A stretch of DNA of 64,000 nucleotides, from NCBI RefSeq assembly GCF_033115175.1, contig NC_084831.1, forward strand, positions 15,663,138 to 15,727,137. Direction: 5' to 3'. This DNA comes from Lepus europaeus. Its lineage: Eukaryota > Chordata > Mammalia > Lagomorpha > Leporidae. Of the stretch, positions 50,000-63,061 are shown in pieces. The notes under the pieces were generated by a model. The model had not been told where the DNA came from. It made no database searches and worked only from the letters and a program-made list of their open reading frames with translations. Within the stretch, counting starts at the first letter, position 1. The number at the start of each line of letters is the position of its first letter. The position numbers were made by a program, and so were the translations under genes.

Positions 50000-52950
50000 A
50001 CAGGGACTGCAACATCAGCACAGCTTGAAATAATGAAACAGAATCTGAAACTTAACACGTGTAGCACAGGAGAACGAGTGGATCCTGGTGCACCTGTAGA
50101 ATGAAACACCCGCGACAACGATAGAACCTGAGCTGCATGGATCAGCACAGAGAGTCCAAAAGCAAGACGGAAAGATTAATTCAGTAAGCGGCCACAATAG
50201 GTGTGACATTTGGACGAATGCGTATGGATGCTGTGCCGCGTGTGGACACGGGGAGGGTGAAGACCAACATGCGCAGCAAAAATGATCAGAGATGCAGGTG
50301 CCACCCTCCAGGAAGGGAGGGGGCGAAGCTGGCTGTGGCATCAGGCACCTCAGCTGTGTCTGGAAGCTCAGCCAGTTTTTGAGTTCCTTGAACACGGTGT
50401 GGGAACGGAATAGGAGATCGCATTAATCCCCAGAACAAACGAAGAACGACCCAGGCTGAAGCTGCAGAGGCCTGGGGTGGGGAGGAAGGAGCTCACCATC
50501 ACCCAGACCTTGAGAAGAAGAGGTGGGAATGGCCAGGGCTGCCGACCCCAGCTGCCCTCCCTGCCCATGAGTCTGTGGGATGTAGCTGGTGCTTTCAGAA
50601 GCAAACAGGTGCCCGAGTTGCTGGCTTAGAGCAGCTAAGCTTTGCCACACTCAGCAAGAGAGGGCTTCGCCCGCTGGGCCCAAGGCTCAGGCTCTGCCTG
50701 GGAGGAGCCCGGGCCCAGGCCAAGGCTGGGGAGGCCTCTGCCTTTGGTTCTGTTCCCTGGCGTTCTCCCCGTGGAGTCAGTGGTCAGGGCAATGGCAGTC
50801 TTGGACAGGGCCTCTGTGACAGGAAGGGGAGGCTGCCAAGCCTTCGTCAGCAGATGCCAGACATCATGACCTTGAACCTGAAGCAGACGCATTCAGTGAG
50901 CCTGCTAAGTGCCAGGGCTGTGCTGGATCCTGGAAGGCAGGGATGAGGAGGCGGCCCCTCCAAGCCAGGGCTTCTGGGGCTCCTGGGGGGGGAGGGAGAT
51001 TGCTAAGTGCATGTGTGGGTTGAAGTGAACAACTATTCAATAGAATTCTATCAGAGGAAGCCTGCTAGAGACCTGCTCATGTGGCCCGGAGAAGGGCCAT
51101 TGCTTGCTCAAGGGGCCAGAGCTGTTCAGGGGCACGGAACCCCAGATTCCACCCAGGGCCCTTCCTGCTGCTGCATCCCACTCCCACCATTTTGTTTTTT
51201 TATTTGTAAAAGTTAACTTATTCATTTATTTGAAAGTCAGGGTGACATAGAGAGAGGGGATGAGTGAGAAAGAGCTCACCCCCACCTGGGCAATCAGGAG
51301 CCGCTTGGCTGAGTACAAGAGAGAACCAGCAATGTTGGCCTCTCTGGTCCACAGCCTGAAGCTCCTATATTTGTCAGGGTCAGCAGCCTGTGGGGGCTGC
51401 GGGTAGGGATCCCAGGGGAGACAGGTATGACAGAGAAGGGTCTCCCACGCTCTACATGTTGGGAGGCCTGTGGCTGAGGGGAGGAGACCAAGAGACACCG
51501 AGAAGTGAGTCGGCATCGCTGTGACTCCACAGTGCTGGGCCCCGTGGTTGCTCTGAGGCTTTCAGGAGCCTCTCCCGAGAATGAGGTCCTGTCCCTGCCG
51601 TGACACACGTCGGCCCGGAGGTCCCTATGTTAAGTGAAATAAGCCAGACTCACACAGACCAGCATTGCTCCCTCTCCCTGCTATACGGAAGTTAAAATCG
51701 CTTATTCTATAGAGGGAAGGAAGAGGCTGGGAAGGATTGAGGGGAGGGGGTTGGTCACGTGGTGAGTCCGGGGTCAGCTGGATGGGAGGAGTCACTACCA
51801 GTGTTTTATAGCTCCCTGTAGCATGATGGTTGGCAGTTATTCATTCAATAGTTCAAAAGAGCTAAGAGAAAGGGTTTTGTATGTTCCCAACACAAGGAAA
51901 TTATACACATTTGAGGTGGTGGATTATGCTGATCTTATTGTGACACTTGCTAGAGGTCAGCCAGCAAGACACACTGGGCGCTGGACAGAGCTGGGACTCC
52001 CACTCAGGAGTGACCAGAGGCACCAGCAGTCCCCTGGGATTCCCTGGAAGCAGCAGGTGATATGGAACTTCCCATGGTACACAGGATGGAGCCTTTCAAG
52101 GAGAAATGGCCCCAGGGGGCTGGAGGGTTTGGGGTGCACCTGTTAGGTGTTGAAATCTTTAAGCTGGTGTTGCTACTCAGTAAATGCTTAATAATTGTCA
52201 CGTGTGATAATCGCTATTGAGGCGGGAGAGTGCAGCTGGAAGCCGTGTGTCAAGTGGCTTAAGATTATATTTTAGCCCTGCTTGTTAGGCAGCTTGCTTC
52301 CTCCCACCATTCAGTTTCTCGTTGGGTAAATGGGGATGCTTTGACCATCTACCACGGGTGTACTTAGGAGTACATGAGATCGTACATGGCACCCAGCTAT
52401 TATGATGTCTTCTAGGAGAGGATACAGGTTAGACATGTTAACATTCGTCATCAGTCACTCAGCTTCTCTGGTGTGCTGGGAACCAGGTCTTAAATTAAAC
52501 AAAAGAAGTCTTGGTTTGTCATACAGGCCATTACTGTGCTGTAGATACACCACAGCTGATTATAAACTGCCCCTGGTTAACAGCCAGCCCACCACGTTCC
52601 AGAATACTTAGCAGTGGGCAGTGGCTGGCTCCATCACATCGCCACAGCAGGTGCGTGTGGATGGAGCAGTTAGGGCCACACCTGAAACCCAGGGAGCACT
52701 ATGCAGACGCTCCCTACTGTTGCAAGGCGGTCACAGCAGCAGCCTTCAGTCCCTCTGTCTCCCAGGACAGGAGATTGAGGCTGAGAGCAGTTCAGCTACT
52801 TAGCCCAGGTCCCAGCACGGCCATCTCGAGCTCTCCTACCGCCCCTGAGTCCTGTCTCCTCTCAGCATGGCTGGACTTGGCCTACAGATGACCCTCACTT
52901 GGGCCCCCATAAGGATGGGATCCCTGTCTCCACCAGGATGGTGCTCTATC
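50000..52950. other. Right-arm-private block, no gene seen
   Basis: About 2.95 kb without a left-arm counterpart (left flanks join near 10700-10740). It contains a SINE-like tail fragment at about 51205-51300 and an ancient L1 3' end at 51615-51960. No coding region is supported. Confidence 0.5.
51615..51960 (+). mobile_element. Ancient mammalian L1 3' end
   Basis: AAGTGAAATAAGCCAGACTC, AGTTCAAAAGAGCTAAGAGA and TTTGAGGTGGTGGATTATGC follow the 3' UTR order of old L1 families (L1M type). It is clearly older than the rabbit-type L1s here. Confidence 0.6.
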
Positions 52951-53404
52951 TCAAAGGCTCCAAGGTTTCTGGGTGGCAGGGAAGCTCCTGGTGGCTGGGA
53001 CCCCTGCCAAGCCCCACCTGCCCACTGCTCCTGAGCTCAGATCAGTCCTGGGTTGTACCTGCCCCATGTGGGCTTGGGAAGCCTGCTCGTAGGAGTGGGT
53101 GAAGGTGTGAAGATGAGGGTGTGGCACATTGTGCTCCGTGGGGAAGCAGGGGAAAGGCAGCGTGGGTTTAGTGGCCAGCACCCTGGCCCTAGGGGAGATT
53201 TTCAGCCCTGCATGCAAGCCGGTTCAAGGCCAGGTACGGGCTCAGGTGAGTGACACTGCCACAGGGGCCTCAGCCTGGGCACGATGCCCTTCAGGCAGGG
53301 TGGGAGAGCTCGGGGAGTTCACAGCTCTTGGTCCTCGCTGTTCCCTGCACTGATGCAGGTGTCACTGCCGTATGACTGCTGAGCGGAGCTTGCTTCCACA
53401 TGAG

Positions 53405-53480
53405 GTCTCTCTCTCTCCTCCCTTCCTCCCTTCCTTCCTTCCTTCCTTTCTCCCTCCCTCCCTCTCTCTCTCTCTTTTTC
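53405..53480. repeat. CT-rich simple repeat at the outer end of the right arm
   Basis: (CT)n, (CCTT)n and (CT)n in succession. Arm homology stops at about this point. Confidence 0.85.
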
Positions 53481-54671
53481 CTCTTTCTTTTTGCTGGAGT
53501 CCAGGTCCAGAAGGTCCAGGGGTTCCTGACGGTGTGGGAGGCCTCGGCATGGGGACAAATGAGAGACAAGCTCACAGCAAGGCTGACGGCATGGCTCCGA
53601 TGAGGGACACCAGGCTTCATTTTTATACCCTAAGTTACATCCACTGTTCATCTTACACATTCTTTGCTGTTCTCATAAATTCTGCAAATGACCACTCATT
53701 AGTGATCCTTATAGATTTAATGAATCTTCCTTATGATAACAAAGTCTATTTCCCGTCCACTTTAAGCCATTGACCTCGTATTATGGGTAACCCCTCCCTA
53801 ATCCTGATCTCCATAGCTGTGTAACAATTTCTTTGATTTTAAAGATTTACTTGATATTTGAGATAGGATAGAACAGAGACTCAAAGTGATGCTAAATTAT
53901 ACAATATTCGATTACAAAAAATGTGGTGGTTATTTTGCAAAGAATCAGAATATCTACTTATAACAATCGATTATAAAGATTGGAGCATCTACATTTTAGT
54001 TTAACTCGGCTAGTAACCATGAACACCCTGCTCAAACAAACCCATTCATCACACATGTCCTTCCCATAGCCCTTCATACTATTTAGTTCTAGTAGCTCAT
54101 TTAATACTCGCTCCCTGAGTTTGCTAATTACTCTATGTTCTTTCCACCAGGCCACACAAGCTAAGGTATTTACCACTGTTTGTATTTCTCTCAGCCACTT
54201 ACATTGTTAACTCTCATTTACAAGTCACTAGTCTGTAATAAGATATACTCTCAGGTGGATTATAGCAGGAAACTGAAGACCTTCCCCAAGGACCCTCTTA
54301 TCCCTAAGTCAGGTCTAACTGCTTACCATCTAGCCCACAGACTGGAGTTCCCTCTAGGCTTTTATTGCAGGTAACTGAAGCATCAGAAGGGGTTGGGTTA
54401 CTCTAGGAGGCTCCAGTCCATCCAACAGCTCAGCTGTCCATGAGGTCATTTTGTGCAGAGGTCGTTTCTCAGAGATTTCCAAGAATATAGTGATCCTCAG
54501 CGAGGTCTCCAGGAGACTCTGGCTTTTTTGTATCAATAAATCTAAACCCACCAAGAGGACCGCAGCTTGTGGTTCTCACGCCCTGCGGAGAAAGGCCTCC
54601 CCTTGTGCCCTTGTCAGACAGCCAACGTTGCCTTGGCCTCTTCATTCTTTCTTGTTTAAGATTTAGAAAGT
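53481..54671. other. Unclassified AT-rich sequence, no gene seen
   Basis: Outside the inverted duplication. It has short frames only, with a minus-strand 72-codon frame at 53958-54176 without a recognised domain. It may hold an old LTR-type element but no ends were found. Confidence 0.4.
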
Positions 54672-55195
54672 GAGAGGCACGGTTCCAATACGGCAGCCTA
54701 AAGAGGGAGCTTGCTGATCTAGTCCAGAAGATAGTTTGATAAAAGTGGAGACAGTGTAGTCTCAGGGAAGAGTTAGGGATAAAACAGCAGAGGAAACTCC
54801 TCCGTAATTAGAGGGACACAGTGGATCTACATGGAGAGCATGGGCGCCCACAGCTCGGGACCCAGCTGCCGAGAGGCTCCGCACAGCGCTGGAAAGGGAG
54901 GTGAGACAAACCGCAGTAGCCCGAGACACTGGTGGAAAAGTGGCAGAGGAGCCTAGAGGGAACGAGGCTTGAAGCCCCATGAGGGAAACTGCACCACCTT
55001 GCTAGAGGAGAGAAAAAATAAAAGGGATGGTAGGGACACAATTCTCTCTTTCCAATCACCTTATTAAAGCATATGAGCCAACAGAGCGGGCACCCTTTGG
55101 ACATATGTAACAGCTGCGCTAGCTCGGGGATGTACCCGGCAATCCGCTGAGCAGAGAAACCTGACTCTGGTCGGGAGTAGTAACAGGTGGCTGAG

Positions 55196-55545
55196 CCGGC
55201 GCCACGGCTCACTAGGTTAATCCTCCGCCTTGCGGCGCCGGCACACCGGGTTCTAGTCCCGGTCGGGGCACCGATCCTGTCCCGGTTGCCCCTCTTCCAG
55301 GCCAGCTCTCTGCTGTGGCCCGGGAGTGCAGTGGAGGATGGCCCAAGTGCTTGGGCCCTGCACCCCATGGGAGACCAGGAGAAGCACCTGGCTCCTGCCA
55401 TCGGATCAGCGCGGTGCGCTGGCCGCAGCACGCCTACTGCGGCGGCCATTGGAGGGTGAACCAACGGCAAAAGGAAGACCTTTCTCTCTGTCTCTCTCTC
55501 ATTCTCACTGTCCACTCTGCCTGTCAAAATAATAATAATAATAAT
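55196..55545 (+). mobile_element. CSINE2 inserted in the L1 5' UTR
   Basis: GCCGGCGCCACGGCTCACTA head, GGTTCTAGTCCCGGTCGGGG and a (TAA)n tail. Target-site duplication TAACAGGTGGCTGAG on both sides. Confidence 0.95.
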
Positions 55546-56137
55546 AACAGGTGGCTGAGACCTGCTGAGTGTGTGGAGCTTCTGAACCAGGACCGTGAGA
55601 AAAAACAAAACAAAACAAAAAACAAAACTGAGGTGTGTGGCTGAGACTTTGAGTAGTCTCGGGGGAGATACCACAGGTCGGGCAGCCCTGGCTATCCGGT
55701 AAGAGACATTCGGGGGAATCTGAGCTTACACCGAGCAGTGCACAGATCCTTTGTGTGGTCCTTGGGACAGAGCAGACGAATGTTATACCCACTGGGGCTA
55801 GTGCCCAGGCACTGATCACCATGGAGCAGAACTCAGCTGAGTTCTGATTAAGAGAGAGGGAGAGAGAGAGAGATTGATTTACCACACCAACCCTGGGTGT
55901 GTCACTTTAGGCAGGGCCTTAACCCTGAAGAACTGAACAGAGCTCTCTGGCCACACCCACCACAGTCTCTAAAGACTCACTGAAAGCAGAAGGTCCACTT
56001 ATCTACAGAGTCATAGTACAATGAAAAAAGCCACCACTGTGGGAAAAAAAGAAACCGAGTATCTCCACAAATGCCGAACAACAAACACAACCCAAGAAAC
56101 AAGAGTAAGGAAGACAGCATGACACTCCCGAAAGAAC

Positions 56138-56790
56138 ATGACACTTCATTACAAAGACTGTGAAGACAATGAGATAGAAGAAATGCAAGAAATGGAACTC
56201 AAAATATTGATGATAAGAATACTTAGAAGTAATCAAAAACAAATGTTCGAACTACTGAGATCCATGCAGGACGCGAAAGAAAATCTCTCTCATGAAAGTG
56301 AAATATTAAGGAGGAGTCAAAATGAAATGAAGAATTTAATAGAACAAATAAAAAACACAATGGAGAGCCTTAAAAACAGAAGCAGTGAGGCAGAAGAGAG
56401 ACTATCGGACTTAGAAGACGGAGCACAGGAAAGTATACAGACAAACCAAAGACAAGAAGAGGAAATTAGAAATCCAAAAAATATTGTTGGGAATCTACAA
56501 GATACTATTTAAAAACCCAACATTCGGGTTCTAGCAGTTCCTGAAGGCATGGAGAGAGAGAAAGGATTAGAAGGCCTTTTTAGGGAGATACTAGCAGAAA
56601 ACTTCCTGGGTTTGGAGAAAGAAAGAGACCAAGTACAGGAAGCACACAGAACTCCCAATAGACATGACCAGAAAAGATCCTCACCACGACACATTGTAAT
56701 CAAACTCACCACAGTGAAACATAATTACAAGATTCTAAAACGTGCAAGAGAGAAATGCCAGATTGCTCTCAGAGGATCTCCAATTAGTCA
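56138..56790 (+). pseudogene. L1 ORF1 (RNA-binding chaperone), interrupted
   Basis: The first 124 codons form the N-terminal and coiled-coil region with repeated Leu/Ile heptads. A TAA at 56510 interrupts it, and the same frame resumes with the RRM-like and C-terminal parts until a deletion removes the end near 56790. Confidence 0.85.
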
Positions 56791-59162
56791 GAGCAGACTT
56801 CTACCAGAAATTTAAAGAACTAACTCCAATTCTTCTCAAACTTTTCAGAACAATTGAAAGAGCAGGAATCCTCCCAAATTCTTTCTACGAATCCAGCATC
56901 ACATTAATTCCTAAATCTGAAAACGATGCAGCAGAGAAAGAGAATTACAGACCAGTTTCTCTTATGAACATAGACGCAAAAATCCTCAATAAGATTCTGG
57001 CCAATAGAATTCAACAACACATCAGAAAGATCATCCAACCAGACCAAGTGGGATTTCTCCCTGGTGTGCAGGGATGGTTCAATGTTCACATATCAATCAA
57101 TGTGATATACCACATAAACAACTGCAGAAGAAAAACCATATGATTCTCTCAATAGATGCAGAGAAAGCATTTGATAAAATACAACACCCTTTCATGATGA
57201 AAACTCTAAGCAAATTGGCTATAGAAGGAACATTCCTCAACACAATCAAGACAATTCATGACAAACCCATGGCCAGCGTCCTGTTGAATGGGGAAAAGCT
57301 GGAAGCATTCCTCTGGGATCTGGTGTCAGAAAGGGATGCCCATTCTCACCACTGCAATTCAATACAGTTTTAGCCAGAGCCATTAGGCAAGAAAAAGAAA
57401 GTAAAGGGATACAAATTGGGAAGGAAGAGGTCAAACCATCCCTCTTTGCTGACGATATGATTCTTTATTTAGGGGAGCCAAAGAATTCCACTAAGAGACT
57501 ATTGGAACTCATAGAAGAGTTTGGCAAAGTAGCAGGATATAAAATCAATGCACAAAAATCAACAGCCTTTGTATACACAGGCAATGCCACGGCTGAGGAA
57601 GAACTTCTAGGATCAATCCCATTCACAATAGCTACAAAAACAATCAAATACCTTGGAATAAACTTAACCAAGGATGTCAAAGATCTCTATGATAAGAATT
57701 ACAAAAATTGGAAGAAAGAAATAGAAGAGGATACCAAAAAATGGAACAATCTTCCATGTTCATGGATTGGAAGAATCAATATCATCCAAATGTCCATTCT
57801 CCCAAAAGCAACTTATAGATTCAATGCGACACCAATCAAAATACCAAAGACAATCTTCTCAGATCTGGAAAAAATGATGCTGAAATTCATATAGAGGCAT
57901 AGGAGACCTTGAATAGCAAAAGCAATCTTGTACAACAAAACAGAGCAGGAGGCATCACAATGCCAGATTCAAGCCATATTATAGGGCAGTTGTAATCAAG
58001 ACAGCATGGTAGTGGTACAGAAACAGATGAATAGACCCATGGAACAGAAATGAAACACCAGAAATCAGTCCAAGCATCTACAACCAACTTATATTTGATC
58101 AAAGAGCTAAAACCAGTTCCTGGAGCAAGGACAGTCTATTCAACAAATGGTACTGGGAAAACTGGATTTCCACATGCAGAATATGAAGCAAGATTCCTAC
58201 CTTACACCTTACACAAAAATCCACTCAACACGGATTAAAGATCCAAATCTATGACCTGACACCATCAAATTATTAGAGAACATCAGAGAAACCCTGCAAG
58301 ATATAGGCACAGGTAAAGACTTCTTGGAAAAGACCCCAAAGGCACAGGCAGTCAAAGCCACAATTAACAATTGGGATTACATGAAGTTGAGAAGTTTCTG
58401 TACTGCAAAAGAAACAGGAAGTTGAAGAGGCAACTGACAGAATGGGAGAAAATACCTGCAAATTATGCAACTGATAAAGGATTAATAACCAGAATCTACA
58501 AAGAGATCAAGAAACTCCACAACAACAAAACAAACAACCCACATAAGAGATGGGCCAAGGACCTAAATAGACATTTTTCAAAAGAGGAAATCCAAACGGC
58601 CAACAGACACATGAAAAAATGTTCAGGTTCACTAGCCATCAGGGAAATGCAAATCAAAACCACAATGAGGTTTCATCTCACCCCAGTTAGAATGGCACAC
58701 ATACAGAAATCAACTAGCAACAGATGCTGGCGAGGATGTGAGGACAAAGGCACACTAATCCACTGTTGGTGGGAATGCAAACTGGTGAAGCCACTCTGGA
58801 AGACAGTTTGGAGATTCCTCAGAAAGGTGAATATCACACGACCCAGCCGTCCCACTCCTCAGAATCTACCCAAGGGAAATTAAACTGGCAAATAAAAGAG
58901 CTATCTGCACCTCAATGTTTATTGCAGCTCAATTCACAATAGCTAAGACATGGACTCAACCTAAATGCCTATCAACAGAAGACTGGATAAAGAAATTATG
59001 GGATATGTACTCTATAGAATACTACACAGTGATTTAAAAAAAAATGAAAACCGGTCATTTGCAACAAAATGGAAGAATCTGGAAAACATCATGCTGAGTG
59101 GAATAAACCAGTCCCAAGGGACAAATAGCATATGTTCTCCCCAATCTGTGACAACTAACTGA
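56790..59162 (+). pseudogene. L1 ORF2 (reverse transcriptase part), broken
   Basis: Pieces at 56742-57143, 57074-57373, 57457-57894, 58050-58238, 58371-58883 and 58965-59162 follow L1 ORF2 order: [53 protein letters not shown] and a C-terminal zinc-knuckle-like segment. The N-terminal endonuclease domain is absent, and several frameshifts and stops are present. Confidence 0.88.
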
Positions 59163-59469
59163 GCACCTAAAAGGAAAACTATAGAAGTGAAACTGACACC
59201 ATGAGAAACAGTGACTTGATCAGCCCTTGTCCTGACTATCGAGGAACAGCTTACTCTTTTATTCTTTCTGTTATTTTCTTTTTCTACTTAACTCTTTAAT
59301 GGTTGAGCTCTTTAATTAACACACAATTATTCTTTGGTGTTTAAATTTAACTGAAAATTGATCCCTGTTTGAAAAAAAAGAGTGGTTATAAGAGAGGGAG
59401 GAAACATCCAGTTTGGCACATGCTCACTCAACTTATCCCTAATGGTAGAGCTAAAAACATGCCATGGGG

Positions 59470-59788
59470 GCGGAGGGGCCTGTGCTGTGGCTCACTTGGT
59501 TAATCCTCCACCTGCTGAACCAGCATCCCATGTAGGTGGCCAGATTCTAGTCCCGGTTGCTCCTCTTCCAGTCCAGCTCTCTGCTGTGGCCTGGGAGGGC
59601 AGTGGAGGATGGCCCAAGTGCTTGGGCCCCTACACCCTCATGGGAGACCAGGAAGAAGCACCTGGCTCCGGGCTTTGGATCCTCTCAGCACCAGCCATGG
59701 CAGCCATTTGGGGAGTGAACCAATGGAAGGAAGTCCTTTCTCTGTCTCTCTCTCACTGTCTAGAACTCTATCTGTCAAATAAATAAAA
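59470..59788 (+). mobile_element. CSINE inserted in the L1 3' UTR
   Basis: GGGGCCTGTGCTGTGGCTCA head, core, and CTGTCAAATAAATAAAAAG tail, flanked by AACATGCCATGGGG and GAATGCTATGGG as an imperfect target-site duplication. Confidence 0.88.
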
Positions 59789-60929
59789 AGAATGCTATGG
59801 GACTCCAATTCCATTAAGTTGGCACGTACCCATGCCACCTTACTAGTTAAAGTGATCAGTTTAAGTTCATAATTGATCATAAAGATAGGATTAAGTGTCA
59901 AAGGGATCACATCAATAAGACCAGTGTCTGCTAATAATAATTTATAGACTTTAAAAGGAGAGAATGATCCTACATGGGAAGCAGGATACACAGCAGATTC
60001 ATAAATGGCAAATGCCCTAAACAGCATTCTGGCCTCAGAATCAGCCTTTAAGGCATTCAGATCTGGCTAAAAAGCCCATGAGACTATCTCAGGCATGGAA
60101 AGCCAAGACACTGTGGCAGAAAATGACCTAAATGAAAGATCTCTATGAGTGAGATCCCAGCGGAAATAATGGGCCATCAAAGAAGGAGGTACCTTTCTCT
60201 GAAGGGAGGAGAGAACTTCCACTTTGATTATGGCCTTGTCTAAATAAGGTCAGAGTTGGTGAACTCAAGAGGCTTCCATAGCCTTGGCAGCTCATGACAA
60301 GAGCCTCAGGTGATTACTGATGTCATAAATAAGAGTGTCAATTGTTAAATCAACAGCAGGTGTCACTGTGCACTTGCTCCCCATGTAGGATCTCTGTTCT
60401 TAATATGTTGTACTATGTGAATTAATGGTAAAACTAGTATTCAAACAGTACTCTATACTTTGTGTGTCTGTGTGGGTGCAATCTGTTGAAATCTTTACAT
60501 AGCATATACCAAGTTGATCTTTTGTATATAAAGATAATTAAAAATGAATCTTAATGAAGAATAGGATGGGAGAGAGAGTAGCAGATGGGATGGTTTGTGA
60601 GTGGGAGGAAGGTTATGGGGGGGAAAGCCTCTATAATTCATATTTATTAAATAAACTTTTATTTATTAAATAAAAGTTTTCTTTAAAAAAAAAAGAACAG
60701 AAACACACAGGAATGTGAGGACTTTATTAAAGGATAGAGGTAAGAAGGGTAAACAGGAGATTCCATGCCAGAATCTGAGCGCAGACAGGGGCCATGGGCA
60801 GGAGTCTACAGGTCAGATTCGCGCAGAATAACTCCATCTGTCAAAAGAAAAAAAAATTAAAGGACATCAATAGCTAACAGGAGGATGTCTCACAAAATAT
60901 CAGGCAATATTGTTAGACTCAATAACTAT

Positions 60930-61050
60930 TGTTATATATTATATATTATATATATTATGTATTCAATTTATAATATATCGCTAATATTATAATATATAAT
61001 GGTATATAGTTATAATATAATATATTATATATTGTTAATAACTATTATTG
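60930..61050. repeat. AT-rich palindromic tract, second copy
   Basis: Same as 30165-30290 with a slightly shorter TATA run. Confidence 0.85.
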
Positions 61051-61103
61051 TCAGACTGAAATACTCTTAATGTGTGCCAAGTCCTGACCCAGTTACTCTT
61101 TTG

Positions 61104-61117
61104 CCACCAGAGGGCAC
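61104..61117 (+). promoter_or_regulatory. CTCF-type motif, second copy
   Basis: CCACCAGAGGGCAC, identical to 30346-30359 and in the same orientation. Confidence 0.5.
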
Positions 61118-61783
61118 TGAAGAGCTAACTCACTCTGTGGAAACCATAGAAGAAGTGCATTCAGTACAGCTGACCTGAGGGCTGAGTCTCCAGAGAACCC
61201 AGATGTTGGCTGGCTTGCTGATGGCAGCAGTCACGTGAAGGAAGGATCAGGAAGGCAGATTAGGCCATTGTAATCTTACCCCGGTAACAGCAGCTCAGGC
61301 ATCGCCAAGGAACTTCCACTCAGGAGGTCAACTCATCACAACAGCAAGTTTGCCATTAGGAAAAGGTCAATGAGTTCATACACATCCGGATTCCAAATAT
61401 GCTTCCCTTGTGTTATGTGCACACGCAGCAATCTGCGGAGAAAGAGGCCTACGGACTGCAAACAATTCCCCCGGTAAGTATGGAAAGGAGGTATTAGCTG
61501 TACGACAGGCAGTCCTGCGGTTCTCAGAAATGGCTGTCATTCACTAATGACTGAAGAGCCTCACTGTACTGAGTCTGAGATCGGATGGGCCCAGCAGCGA
61601 GGTATACTGAAGATGCCAGTGGCTGGCGGACGTCAGATCATCCGTTTATTCTCCCAGTGGACAATAATTAAGGAAATACAAGTACATGACTGCATGCATC
61701 TGGGAAGAGGAGCTTTAATGCAGAGTCTCTCAGGTGTTTGGAGGGAAAGGACTACACGCTGTCATAAGAGAAGTAACTTGTTC

Positions 61784-62105
61784 AGGGCTGGTACTGTGGT
61801 GCAGAGGGTTAAAGCTACAGCCTGCAGTGCCAGCATCCCATATGGGTGCCGGTTCAAGTCCTGGCTGGTCCACTTCCAACCCAGCTCTCTGCTATGGCCT
61901 GGGAAAGCAGTAGAAGATGGCCCAAGTCCTTGGGTCCCTGTACCCACTGGGAGACCCAGAGGAAGCTCCTGGTTCCTATTCAGATCAGCTCAGCTCTGAC
62001 CGTTGCAGCCATTTGGGGAGTGAATCATTGGATGGAAGACCTCTCACTCTCTCTGGCCCTACCTCTCTCTGTAACTCTGTATTTCAAATAAATTTTTTAA
62101 AAAAA
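61784..62105 (+). mobile_element. CSINE, duplicated copy
   Basis: Second copy of 31022-31343 with the same target-site duplication AAGTAACTTGTTC, so it was duplicated rather than inserted independently. Confidence 0.93.
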
Positions 62106-63061
62106 GAAGTAACTTGTTCTTCTTCCCTTTGTTTGCAAAATAACCCTGGCAGTCATGTAAGACCACATCCTCACTGGCTCCTGTGAAAAGGAGAGGAACA
62201 TAGCCAGGTGAAGATTGGTGGACTGAATTTACTAACACACCCCAAGCAAATAATTACCATACCTTCTAGTTTTTATTGAGACTATCACAGGATTGAAACA
62301 GAGGAAACTGAGAGGCAATTAAACTCTCAAGACTTTCTGTGCATCCCAAATATTGACCACCCTATTACTGCCATCACCAGGGAATTCTCTCCCCAGGAAG
62401 CATCAAAACCCCACCCTGGTGCATTCTAGAGTGTAAAAACGAGCATAAAATTGAAAAAGAAAATCTTCACTGCTGGGCAGGCACGAAGCACATGACCTGC
62501 TATGGAGGTGGAGTCTGTGGCCCAGCTTCTGTGGAGGGCAGAGGTCCACATGGGACCCCTGGCAATCACGTGTCCCATGGAGACTGCCATTTGGCAGCCA
62601 CTTGTTTCACTGAGGACCGCCATATTTGAGGCAGAAGTCCCCCCCCCCTCCACTACGAGATGTGGAACCTCCCCATGTTAGAGACTGGGGTCTCACTTCC
62701 TGGCGTGTGGTGTGGTTTCTAGGCCACAGAACCTATTCCACTAGCAAATGAAGACTGATATGTAAGATATTAACAAGGGAAACAGCATAATTCAAAAACT
62801 TAACACACAACATTTTCTCCATGTGTAGTCTGTACATAGAAGATAAAGCCTTAGGTTACAGTTTGCCCCATAACATAAATTAACCTTGAACACAGGTTAT
62901 GAACAACCTGGCAACACATATAAACCAGCAAACACTTACCAGCTGACCCTTCTCTTGCCACTGCTCTGCCCAAATCTCAATAACTCTAGTAGTTTTTAAT
63001 GGCCTCTCTCTCTTCCTTCCTCCCTCCCTTCCTCCCTCCCTCCCTCCCTTCCTTCCTTCCT

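Larger units (their letters stand above)
33572..53403 (-). repeat. Right arm of the large inverted duplication
   Basis: Reverse complement of the left arm (7125-29118). Near the centre (33572-35445) the match is almost perfect. In the elastase introns it varies from about 80 to 97% by eye. Outer parts are more diverged and carry indels: no minisatellite, an extra block of about 2.95 kb at 50000-52950, private CSINEs at 36336, 44672 and 49258, and losses opposite 11100-11990, 15560-16640 and 25132-26380. Confidence 0.9.
54672..60693 (+). mobile_element. Rabbit-type LINE-1, nearly full span but inactivated
   Basis: In order: 5' UTR (about 54672-56137, split by a SINE), ORF1 (56138-about 56790), a deletion junction, ORF2 reverse transcriptase and C-terminal region (about 56790-59162), and a 3' UTR (59163-60693, split by a SINE). 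ORF1 shows a heptad-rich coiled coil, a TAA at 56510-56512, then an RRM-like part in the same frame. The endonuclease and the start of the RT are missing at about 56790. The RT motif FADD is at about 57449 with the frame shifted around it. A Cys/His-rich end is visible at about 58720-58790. It cannot be autonomous. Confidence 0.92.
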
